Positions 1 to 7,485 of a stretch of DNA of 64,000 nucleotides are shown piece by piece. The stretch lies in assembly GCA_028289585.1 (NCBI GenBank), contig JANQPI010000010.1:638128-702127 (forward strand), read 5' to 3'. Numbering within the stretch: position 1 is the stretch's first letter; each line of letters starts with the position of its first letter. Made by a program: the position numbers and the translations under genes. The DNA is from Candidatus Zixiibacteriota bacterium (lineage in GTDB: Bacteria > Zixibacteria > MSB-5A5 > GN15 > FEB-12). The notes under the pieces were generated by a model. The model was given only the letters and a program-made list of their open reading frames with translations. It was not told the DNA's origin and searched no databases.

Positions 1-1101
1 AACTCGTCCAACCTGATCGTCATTCTTATCGGCCTTGAGATTATGTCGGTGCCCTTGTATGCGCTTGCCGGTTTCAATCGCCGGTCATTGGAGTCGAATG
101 AGTCGGGCATCAAGTACTTCCTGATCGGTGCGTTTGCTACCGGTTTCACGCTGATGGGTATCGCCTTCCTCTTTGGGGCGACTGCGTCAACCGATCTCCG
201 GGATATCGTCAATCAGTTCAACGCCTACCGGGCCAATGCCGAGGCGTATCTACTGCTGGGAACGGCGCTGACGCTGGTTGGTTTTGCGTTCAAGATCGCC
301 GCTGTGCCCTTCCATAGCTGGGTCCCCGACGTTTATCAGGGGGCTCCAACTCCGGTGACCGCGTTCTTCTCGGTCGGTCCCAAAGCGGCCGCGTTCGCGG
401 CCCTGATTCGTATCTTTGACTTCGGTTTGGGAGAGATACCGGGCATCGAAGTCGCGTTTGGCATCCTTGCCATCTTGACGATGACCGTGGGGAATGTCCT
501 AGCGATTCGTCAGGATAACATCAAGCGGATGCTGGCGTACTCGTCGATAGCCCACGCCGGATACATCCTGGTAGCTCTCGCTGCCGGAGGTCAACCGGCT
601 ATTTCGGCGGCCGTCTTCTATCTCATCGCCTATGCGGTATTCAATCTTGGTGCGTTTGCCGTTCTGACGGTGCTTGAAACGCGGTCCGGTAAGCGGTCCG
701 ATTACCGAGAATTTGCCGGTCTGTCGAAAGGGCACCCGTATCTGGCTGTGGCTCTCGCGCTTTTCATGTTTGCCCTGTCCGGCTTTCCGCCAACCGTTGG
801 TTTCTTCGGCAAGTACTACATCTTCTCCGCGGTCGTGAACGAAGGCATCAGTGCGAACAACGGTTTTCTCATCGCTCTTGCCATCATTGGCGTGCTCAAC
901 TCGTTCATCTCTGTTTACTACTATCTGCGCGTAGTCAAAACGTCGTACTTCGATACTACCGACGGTGCTTACGATCGGGCTCAGGTATCGCCTGCGGTCA
1001 CGTTTGTTGTGGCGCTGATGGCGGTGGGAACACTGGGGCTGGGAATCTTCCCGGAGCAGCTACTGTCGTTGACTCGCAGCGCCGTCTTCGTCTTTCTCTA
1101 G
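1..1101 (+). CDS. nuoN: NADH-quinone oxidoreductase subunit N (3' part)
   Basis: Membrane subunit of respiratory complex I, one of the three antiporter-like proton-pumping subunits. The reading frame is open from base 1, so the N-terminus lies outside the window; about 366 residues are visible. The protein is almost entirely hydrophobic segments. It carries the family's loop around HSWVPDVYQGAPTPVTAF and the following GPKAA helix with its conserved lysine, then the segment with R-x-D-N-I-K-R-M-L-A-Y-S-S-I-A-H that is diagnostic of NuoL/M/N proteins. NuoN is normally the last gene of the nuo operon, which fits the convergent gene that follows at once. The stop codon TAG overlaps the stop codon of purF on the other strand (bases 1098-1101, CTAG). 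Confidence 0.96.
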   Translation, partial: NSSNLIVILIGLEIMSVPLYALAGFNRRSLESNESGIKYFLIGAFATGFTLMGIAFLFGATASTDLRDIVNQFNAYRANAEAYLLLGTALTLVGFAFKIAAVPFHSWVPDVYQGAPTPVTAFFSVGPKAAAFAALIRIFDFGLGEIPGIEVAFGILAILTMTVGNVLAIRQDNIKRMLAYSSIAHAGYILVALAAGGQPAISAAVFYLIAYAVFNLGAFAVLTVLETRSGKRSDYREFAGLSKGHPYLAVALALFMFALSGFPPTVGFFGKYYIFSAVVNEGISANNGFLIALAIIGVLNSFISVYYYLRVVKTSYFDTTDGAYDRAQVSPAVTFVVALMAVGTLGLGIFPEQLLSLTRSAVFVFL

Positions 1102-2498
1102 CCGAGACGCAATTTCTCGCCGTTGACTTTCGGTACCGGCATCGGATACTTGCCCGAGAAACAGCCGTGGCAGAATGTCGTTTCGGGCAGCGATTTCATC
1201 TTCAGCATCCGATCCAGGGAAAGATAGCGGAGGGAGTCGACACCAAGCTGTCGCTCGATCTCTTCGACTGACAGCGAACTCGCGATCAGCTCTTCCTTCG
1301 TCGGCATATCGACACCAAAGAAGCAGGGGGAGATAATCGGTGGAGAGGAGACGCGGAAATGAACCTCGGCCGCTCCGGCTTCGCGGATCATCTGCACAAG
1401 TTTCTTCGAGGTCGTTCCGCGTACGATTGAATCATCCACGACGACCACGCGCCGATCTTTGAGGACGCCTTTAACCGGATTGAACTTCACCCGGACATCG
1501 AGGTCGCGAATCTTCTGATGAGGATCGATAAACGTGCGTCCAACGTAGTGATTGCGGATCAGCCCGATTTCGAAGCGGAGGCCAGAGGCTTCGGCATATC
1601 CCAGTGTCGCCGTGTTGGCAGAGTCAGGAATACCAATGACAATGTCGGCATCGACCGGGTGTTCTTCCGCGAGCTGGCGACCCAGCCGTCGACGAATCTT
1701 GTCGACGTTCTCGCCAAAGACCATCGAATCCGGTCGGGCGAAGTAGATGTATTCGAAGATACAGGCGGCGGGTTTGACGCGCTTGCCGGGGAAGACCGAC
1801 GTCATCGAGCCGTCGCGCTTCATTTCCAGAACCTCGCCCGGTTCAATATCGCGGACATACTTGGCGCCAATGATGTCGAATGCGCATGTCTCGGAGGCAA
1901 CGATCAAGGCACCGCGAAACTCGCCCAGGGCGAGCGGACGGAAGCCGTGCGGATCACGGGCGGCGATAACCGAATCCTCGGTGAGCATGACAAGCGACGC
2001 CGCGCCTTTGACTTTCGAGAGCGCCTCGCAGACCCGTCCGAGCAACGTTTCTTTCTTAGACGTCGCGGCAAGGTGGAGGATAATTTCAGTGTCAGAAGTC
2101 GTCTGGAAAATCGATCCGCGGCCATCCAATTTGCGGCGCAACTCCAGGGCATTGGTCAGATTGCCATTGTGGCCAATCGCCAGGGTCGAAGCCCGATTGG
2201 TAATCAGGAACGGCTGGATGTTGATCAGCGACGATGCGCCGGTGGTGCTGTAGCGGGTATGGCCGATGGCCATATCGCCGGTAAGACGTTCCATCGTTGC
2301 CTGGGCATGGAACACGTCGGCGACCTGACCCATGCCGCGATGCATATTGATTCGACCGTTGTCCGAGGTGACGATTCCCGCCGATTCTTGCCCGCGATGC
2401 TGGAGGGAGTAGAGTCCCAAATAGGCCAGTTCTGCAGCCCGGGGATTGCCAACAATCCCGAAGACTCCGCACTGATCGTGTATCATATCTTCTAGCAT
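1098..2498 (-). CDS. purF: Amidophosphoribosyltransferase
   Basis: First committed step of purine synthesis: PRPP plus glutamine gives phosphoribosylamine. An Ntn-hydrolase glutaminase domain comes first; the catalytic Cys follows a short propeptide in MIHDQCGVFGIVG. A phosphoribosyltransferase domain follows with the PRPP loop VVVVDDSIVRGTTSKK. Four cysteines (KPAACIFEY, IISPCFFG and the C-terminal FCHGC) match the [4Fe-4S]-binding class known from Bacillus PurF. I chose the ATG at 2498 because an AGGG box precedes it and because the promoter at 2528-2556 would start transcription near 2521, downstream of a possible in-frame TTG at 2528. purE and purK lie 22 kb away, so the pur genes are dispersed. 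Confidence 0.97.
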   Translation of the reverse strand: MLEDMIHDQCGVFGIVGNPRAAELAYLGLYSLQHRGQESAGIVTSDNGRINMHRGMGQVADVFHAQATMERLTGDMAIGHTRYSTTGASSLINIQPFLITNRASTLAIGHNGNLTNALELRRKLDGRGSIFQTTSDTEIILHLAATSKKETLLGRVCEALSKVKGAASLVMLTEDSVIAARDPHGFRPLALGEFRGALIVASETCAFDIIGAKYVRDIEPGEVLEMKRDGSMTSVFPGKRVKPAACIFEYIYFARPDSMVFGENVDKIRRRLGRQLAEEHPVDADIVIGIPDSANTATLGYAEASGLRFEIGLIRNHYVGRTFIDPHQKIRDLDVRVKFNPVKGVLKDRRVVVVDDSIVRGTTSKKLVQMIREAGAAEVHFRVSSPPIISPCFFGVDMPTKEELIASSLSVEEIERQLGVDSLRYLSLDRMLKMKSLPETTFCHGCFSGKYPMPVPKVNGEKLRLG

Positions 2499-2527
2499 CA
2501 CCAAGCCCTGCTGGCAGGGAAGCGCCA

Positions 2528-2556
2528 AAACTAGGCCGCTTTTATACCTGTGTCAA
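2528..2556 (-). promoter_or_regulatory. Sigma-70-type promoter for purF
   Basis: Read on the minus strand: TTGACA (2551-2556), a 17-base spacer, and TAGTTT (2528-2533). The -35 is perfect and the -10 is weak. Predicted transcription start is about 2521, some 20 bases before the chosen purF ATG. Confidence 0.5.
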
Positions 2557-2729
2557 CGCGCCTTTTCGCTGGAGTTGTGCAGTTCCTTGCACTCCAATCC
2601 GCTTGAACTGTCGACAATAGCTGGTCGAACGGGGCTTCACCCCCTTACTTTCCGGGGTACACATCAACCAGCTGGGCTCGGACATTTTCCCGATTTGCGC
2701 AGCCGTTTTGCTCAAGACTAGCGACAGCT

Positions 2730-3548
2730 ATGACTACCGACCGCGATCTACCGCTCGATCCCTTTGCTATCCTCTCCCGGCTGGCAATCGCCGCCTCCCG
2801 GGGCGATGAGCTCGTACCGACCGTTGAGCGTGCCCTTGAACAGGCAGCGTTACTTTCGGGGCTGACAGCAGCGGCAATCTACCTCTGGGACGACCAGCAG
2901 GAGGTCAACCTGGTCGCCGGCTGGGCCCGGGACAAAGCCTCCGGGCATCAGCGCGACGATCTTGAGCAGAAGCTCTTTCGTGGGCTACGGGATGACCACG
3001 ATGTTCTGGCAGCCTACCTGCGAATCGGTGGCGAGACCCCGGCCGAGTCCTTCACGTTACCGCTCCGGCATCGCGACATCGTCTTTGGCGCTGTGATTGG
3101 GCTTCACCCAGATGACGGATCACTCGTGACTCAGGCTCGATTTCTCGAATCACTCGCGGCCACCGTTGCCCTCCACGTGGTCGCCGAACGGAAAGGCACC
3201 GACCAGCTCAGTGATCGAGATCGCGACAAGGAGCGCCTGGGCGCAATCATCGAAACTGCTGTAACGGTCAACCACGAGATTAACAACCCCCTCACCGCCA
3301 TTCTGGGGAATGTCCAACTGCTCTTGCTGCGTGACGATGAGCTTCCCGAGGAGCTGAAGGGGAAGCTGAAGACAATTGAAGCATCGGCGCTCAAGATCAA
3401 AGACGTAACGCAGCGACTTCTTGAGTTGACCTCGGCTCGTTCGATTCACTATGCCGAGGGAACAACGATGATTGACCTCGGTGATCTTTCCACCGGCGGT
3501 ACGTCGAATGAATCGGACGAGTCTGATGAGGGCCCAGCAACACCATAA
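2730..3548 (+). CDS. GAF domain protein with histidine-kinase dimerisation helix, no ATPase domain
   Basis: 272 residues. About residues 15-150 look like a GAF sensory domain. Residues about 170-240 are a HisKA-type dimerisation/phosphoacceptor hairpin with the H-box VNHEINNPLTAI (His182). The chain then ends in an acidic, low-complexity tail (SDESDEG) and has no N, G1, F or G2 boxes, so no HATPase domain. It therefore cannot autophosphorylate alone; it could receive phosphate from, or dimerise with, another kinase. The next reading frames downstream do not restore an ATPase domain, since a minus-strand gene follows. The start is an ATG with a poor ribosome-binding site. The GAF assignment rests on general pattern and is less certain than the H-box. 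Confidence 0.8.
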   Translation: MTTDRDLPLDPFAILSRLAIAASRGDELVPTVERALEQAALLSGLTAAAIYLWDDQQEVNLVAGWARDKASGHQRDDLEQKLFRGLRDDHDVLAAYLRIGGETPAESFTLPLRHRDIVFGAVIGLHPDDGSLVTQARFLESLAATVALHVVAERKGTDQLSDRDRDKERLGAIIETAVTVNHEINNPLTAILGNVQLLLLRDDELPEELKGKLKTIEASALKIKDVTQRLLELTSARSIHYAEGTTMIDLGDLSTGGTSNESDESDEGPATP

Positions 3549-3577
3549 AAAAAGAGGTGAGCACGATTGTGCTCACC
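3547..3577 (-). terminator. Rho-independent terminator
   Basis: Perfect 9-bp inverted repeat GGTGAGCAC/GTGCTCACC with a 4-base loop (3556-3577). On the minus strand it is followed after CTC by a run of seven Ts (A run at 3547-3553). It lies about 25 bases past the stop of the minus-strand gene at 3603 and overlaps the stop codon of the plus-strand gene. Confidence 0.85.
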
Positions 3578-3602
3578 CCACGTTTGCTTCGTGTATGACC
3601 GA

Positions 3603-4355
3603 TTATGACTCGTGGATGTCGATGTACTTCATCACGAACGCGTCAAGGATTGCGGACAGATCGGTGATCGCTGTTTCATAGGTCGTCCAATCTTCAGCAT
3701 CAGCCGCTGCTGAAACGATCTTTGCGCCACCGCGAATCTCCTCAAAGACAGCCAGAATCGCCTCTTCGTCCGCAGCTAGTTGCCACGGGATTGCCTCTTT
3801 GTTAAGCGCCGTGACTTTGGTCGCGAGTGTCTCCGCTGAACCGACCAATCCGGAAACGTTGGTTTTTGGCAGATGGTTCGCCTTGATGACGTTTACCGTA
3901 ACAACGATACCCTCAATCGCCGGGAAATAGATTGGCAGCAGAGCCGCGGCGGTCCACTCAAACCAATCGTGGAGTTCCGGCATCAGGTCGTACACTTTCA
4001 TAGAGTCACCAGCTTCGGCAGCTGCCGCATATGCATGCACTTTGCTCGCGAATTGCTCGCGCTTATGCAGGAAGAGGTCGTAACGATCGGTCGATTTGAA
4101 CTCTGGGCGCATCTCCATGATCGGACCGAGTTTCTCCGCGAAGACCGGACCGGCGGCAATTAGCGCTGCATAGTCCTTTTCCGGCCACGCAATATGCCAT
4201 GCCTCAGCCATCGTTACATGGAACGCCTCGAACTCAACGTGCCCCGCGTTGGCGGCGCGGTGAGCCGGGCAGCTTTCGCCTTCGTGATGTGGATCGGCGA
4301 ATCCGGTGCTCGTAGTTAGCAGCAAGCCGCACAGCAGTAACAAACCCGTTTTCAT
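3603..4355 (-). CDS. Secreted His-rich helical protein, unknown function
   Basis: 250 residues with a clear signal peptide (MKTGLLLLCGLLLTTSTGFA), so periplasmic or secreted. The mature N-terminus is rich in His (DPHHEGESCPAHRAANAGH), which suggests metal binding. The rest looks all-helical, with two similar stretches (about 60-140 and 190-245) rich in Ala, Glu and aromatic residues. No CxxCH haem motif is present. It is the distal gene of a probable two-gene unit with the FAD oxidoreductase 23 bases upstream, and a good terminator follows. I do not recognise the family; a four-helix-bundle metal protein is one possibility, inferred only from composition. Confidence 0.75.
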   Translation of the reverse strand: MKTGLLLLCGLLLTTSTGFADPHHEGESCPAHRAANAGHVEFEAFHVTMAEAWHIAWPEKDYAALIAAGPVFAEKLGPIMEMRPEFKSTDRYDLFLHKREQFASKVHAYAAAAEAGDSMKVYDLMPELHDWFEWTAAALLPIYFPAIEGIVVTVNVIKANHLPKTNVSGLVGSAETLATKVTALNKEAIPWQLAADEEAILAVFEEIRGGAKIVSAAADAEDWTTYETAITDLSAILDAFVMKYIDIHES

Positions 4356-4378
4356 CTCTGCTATCCTCGAAGTGTTAA

Positions 4379-5527
4379 CTAAATGACGTTCGTTTCTTCG
4401 ACCAGTTTGCCGGCTGTGAAGCGGTCCAGCGCCAGGTCGCTAATGTCTATTGTCAGATTCTGTTCGGTGATCAGTTCCATGGTCAATTGACCGGTTGCGG
4501 GTGCATGCATGAAGCCATGACCGGAATATCCGGTATTGTGCAGGAACCCCTTGATCTGCGGATCCCAGCCCAGAATCGCCTTGTGATCCGGCGTTGTCTC
4601 ATACAGTCCGGCCCAGCTGCGGTTGACCGTCGCCTCCTCCAAACGCGGAATACGATCCAACCCCCGCATCAGGATTTCATCCGTATAGTCGGGATGGACC
4701 GAGATGTCGAACGATGCTTCGACAGAGGGATCAGCCCAGCCCAGCAGTAAGCCTTTCGACTCTCGGTGCGTATACAATCCCGACGCTACATCGACAACCA
4801 TGGGGAAGGTCGGCTCCAGCCAGTCGAGTTCGCCGGTCGTCACGCACTGGCGGCGGTAGGGGAGAACAGGCACCTCAGCTCCGGCCATGCGTCCGATCTC
4901 TTTCGCCCAGGCTCCAGCGCAATTGACGACGACCGACGTCGAGATAGTGCCGCGATCAGTTTGAACACCCGTGATCTGACCATTCGTGACGGTCAACCCG
5001 GTCACCTCGGTTCCCGGTTCGAGATCGACACCTCGCTCGCGAGCGACATGTTCGTACCCCGAAAGATAGTGTGACGGATCAGCGACTCCGTCGGCCGGGC
5101 AGAAATTGCCGAACAGGATGTCGTCACGCTTCACCGACGGTGCCAGCTTGGCGATTTCGTCTTGTGTCAGCTGCTCAACAGGTAGACCCAGACTCCGTTG
5201 CAATTCGAAGTGCTGCTGAAATGTGTCACGATCGCGTTCGTTGCTCACCACGAAGAGGTAGCCACAGGCATCATAGCCATCGTCCCAACCCGTGTCGTCC
5301 GGAAATGAACGGAACAGCTGCTGGGCGAGCATCGAGATTTCAACGTTCGTCTTATTGGAGAATTGGGCTCGGATGCCACCGGCGGCTTTGGCTGTTGAGC
5401 CGGCTCCAAAGAAGCGATCTCGTTCGAGCAGCACCACCGTTCCGAAATCGGCCTTAGCCAGGTGATAGGCGACTGTCATCCCGATGATCCCGCCGCCAAT
5501 GATGACACAGTCCGCCGTAGTGCGCAT
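4379..5527 (-). CDS. FAD-dependent oxidoreductase, DAO/sarcosine-oxidase-like
   Basis: 382 residues, the usual length for the D-amino-acid-oxidase/sarcosine-oxidase-beta group. The N-terminal dinucleotide fold reads VIIGGGIIGMTVAYHLA with an acidic residue (LLERD) closing the second strand. A second FAD-contact stretch is VVVNCAGAWAKEIG, and the C-terminal family signature around GYSGHGFMHAPATGQL is present. The likely reaction is oxidation of a secondary amine or amino acid with release of H2O2 or transfer to another acceptor; the substrate cannot be read from the sequence. It is the first gene of a unit with the His-rich secreted protein and is divergent from the ClC gene. Confidence 0.88.
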   Translation of the reverse strand: MRTTADCVIIGGGIIGMTVAYHLAKADFGTVVLLERDRFFGAGSTAKAAGGIRAQFSNKTNVEISMLAQQLFRSFPDDTGWDDGYDACGYLFVVSNERDRDTFQQHFELQRSLGLPVEQLTQDEIAKLAPSVKRDDILFGNFCPADGVADPSHYLSGYEHVARERGVDLEPGTEVTGLTVTNGQITGVQTDRGTISTSVVVNCAGAWAKEIGRMAGAEVPVLPYRRQCVTTGELDWLEPTFPMVVDVASGLYTHRESKGLLLGWADPSVEASFDISVHPDYTDEILMRGLDRIPRLEEATVNRSWAGLYETTPDHKAILGWDPQIKGFLHNTGYSGHGFMHAPATGQLTMELITEQNLTIDISDLALDRFTAGKLVEETNVI

Positions 5528-5654
5528 GCTCGCCTCCTCGCTCGTAAGCTACGATTGCCCGCTCGAAAGTCAAGGGAGAGACGCACTTACTCGGATCGGG
5601 ACGGAGCTGATTTTAGCGGTTGCCGATGCTCCCTTCAGACCGTACCCAGTCTCC

Positions 5655-7430
5655 ATGCCCAGTCGGAGAGTCAAGCTCCTCATCGCCCTGCGCCATGGGT
5701 TACGCGGATCCGATACGTATCTGCTGCTTGCGATGGCGGTTCTCGTCGGGACAATCACCGGCGTCGGGGCGATGCTGTTCCTTGAGCTCATCGAGCACGC
5801 CAACCACTTCTTCTTTCACCGCACCGACGAAGTTTTAGGTGAAACCTTTTCCGTGCTGGGGATCGGTGACCTCCCGATCTGGACGATCTTCATTCCGATG
5901 CTGGGCGGTCTTCTTGCCGGTCCCATTATCTACGGCTTCGCCAAGGAGGCGAAGGGGCATGGTGTCCCGGAAGTCATGAACGCCGTCGCCCGCCTTGGCG
6001 GCATCATCCGTCCCCGGGTCGCCGTTGCCAAATCAGCGGCCTCGGCACTCTGTATCGGATCCGGTGGTTCGGCTGGTACCGAGGGGCCAATCGTCCAGAT
6101 TGGAGCCGCGCTCGGTTCGACGATCGGACAGGTATTTCGGATGCCTGCCGATCGCGTCAAAATCCTCGTCGGTTGTGGTGCGGCAGCCGGTATTTCGGCC
6201 GTGTTCAACGCCCCGATCGCCGGCGTGATCTTCTCGCTGGAGGTTATTCTCGGCGACTTCAACATCAAGACGTTCTCTCCGGTCATCATCGCCTCGGTCA
6301 TGGCATCCGTCGTTTCGCGCTCGCTGTTGGGCGACCATCCGGCGTTCGACGTTCCGGACTACGCGCTCGTTTCGGCTTGGGAAGTGCCCCTCTATGCCGT
6401 GCTTGGCATTGTCTGTGGGGCCGTCGCGGTCGGCTTTATCCGTTCGCTCGATTTCGCAGAGAGTCGATTCGACGGTTGGAACAAGATGCCAAACTGGCTC
6501 AAGCCGGCCATCGGTGGCCTGCTGCTCGGAGCGCTCGGCCTGGCCTTCCCTCAGGTTCTCGGTTCGGGGTATGAGACGATCAGTTCGGCGCTTTTCGGAC
6601 ACATCGAATGGACGATCATGCTCGCGCTCATCGGAGCCAAGATTCTTGCGACCTGCCTTACCCTTGGTTCCGGCAACAGTGGTGGAATCTTTGCACCCTC
6701 GCTCTACATGGGCGCAGTTGCCGGAGGTGCTTTCGGGGTCCTGGTCAATACTCTCTTCCCCGGTGTTACCGCATCCCCCGGTGCCTATGCGCTGGTCGGA
6801 ATGGCGGGCCTGGTGGCCGGGACAACGCACGCACCGATCACGGCGATTCTGATGATCTTCGAGATGACATCCGATTACTCGATCATGTTACCATTGATGG
6901 TGTCAGTGGTTTTCGCAACGCTCATTGCGCGCCGGCTTTTTCCTCATACGATTTATACCGTTAAGCTCATTAAGCGTGGTATCGACATTCGCCATGGTCG
7001 CGATATTAATATCCTACGCAACCATCGTGTGCGCGAGTTGATGGACCGTAACTATCAATCAATATCCGCAGGTACCACCTTGGCCGAGATTCTGCAGCTG
7101 ATCGCCACGACCAACGAATCGTATTTCCTTGTCACCGACGGTGACCAGCGGCTGCGTGGCGTGATCTCACTGCAGGATATTCGCAAAGTGCTCGCCGATC
7201 AGGAAACACTGTCGCATCTCGTCGTCGCACAGGATCTGGTCATTCCCGGGGCAGTCGTCCTGACTCCGGATCAAACGCTTGAAGATGCTCAGGAAGTCGT
7301 CGCATCGCGCGGCTTTGGCTTGGTGCCTGTTGTCGACAGTCCGTCGGAGCATCGTCTTCTGGGTGTCTTACGCCGCGATCGACTGGTGGAGTACTACAAC
7401 CGCGAGCTTCTTGATGCGATCAAGGAGTAA
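5655..7430 (+). CDS. ClC-family chloride channel/antiporter with C-terminal CBS pair
   Basis: 591 residues. The membrane part holds the ClC signatures GSGGSAGTEGP, with the gating glutamate at Glu143, and GSGNSGGIFAPSLYMGA. Residues about 450-590 are two CBS domains (VRELMDRN..., later VVLTPDQTLEDAQEVV), which bind adenosine nucleotides in relatives. In a by-eye alignment with E. coli ClC-ec1, its internal proton glutamate (Glu203) falls on Val197 here, after Glu196. I moved the start to the ATG at 5655, because the upstream in-frame region overlaps the divergent oxidoreductase gene and does not look like ClC sequence. Confidence 0.93.
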   Translation: MPSRRVKLLIALRHGLRGSDTYLLLAMAVLVGTITGVGAMLFLELIEHANHFFFHRTDEVLGETFSVLGIGDLPIWTIFIPMLGGLLAGPIIYGFAKEAKGHGVPEVMNAVARLGGIIRPRVAVAKSAASALCIGSGGSAGTEGPIVQIGAALGSTIGQVFRMPADRVKILVGCGAAAGISAVFNAPIAGVIFSLEVILGDFNIKTFSPVIIASVMASVVSRSLLGDHPAFDVPDYALVSAWEVPLYAVLGIVCGAVAVGFIRSLDFAESRFDGWNKMPNWLKPAIGGLLLGALGLAFPQVLGSGYETISSALFGHIEWTIMLALIGAKILATCLTLGSGNSGGIFAPSLYMGAVAGGAFGVLVNTLFPGVTASPGAYALVGMAGLVAGTTHAPITAILMIFEMTSDYSIMLPLMVSVVFATLIARRLFPHTIYTVKLIKRGIDIRHGRDINILRNHRVRELMDRNYQSISAGTTLAEILQLIATTNESYFLVTDGDQRLRGVISLQDIRKVLADQETLSHLVVAQDLVIPGAVVLTPDQTLEDAQEVVASRGFGLVPVVDSPSEHRLLGVLRRDRLVEYYNRELLDAIKE

Positions 7431-7485
7431 ATCGATCGCCAATTCTCTCGTGGCGTAATCACGGTATCGACACTATTTTCCCAAC

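Noticed and set aside
1518..2495. A 325-codon open frame on the plus strand
   Set aside because: Antisense to purF, which is certain from its Ntn-hydrolase and PRPP motifs; the plus-strand translation is Arg/Asp-rich and without any domain.
6033..6830. A 265-codon open frame on the minus strand
   Set aside because: Antisense to the ClC gene; very rich in Arg, Asp and Glu with no fold pattern.
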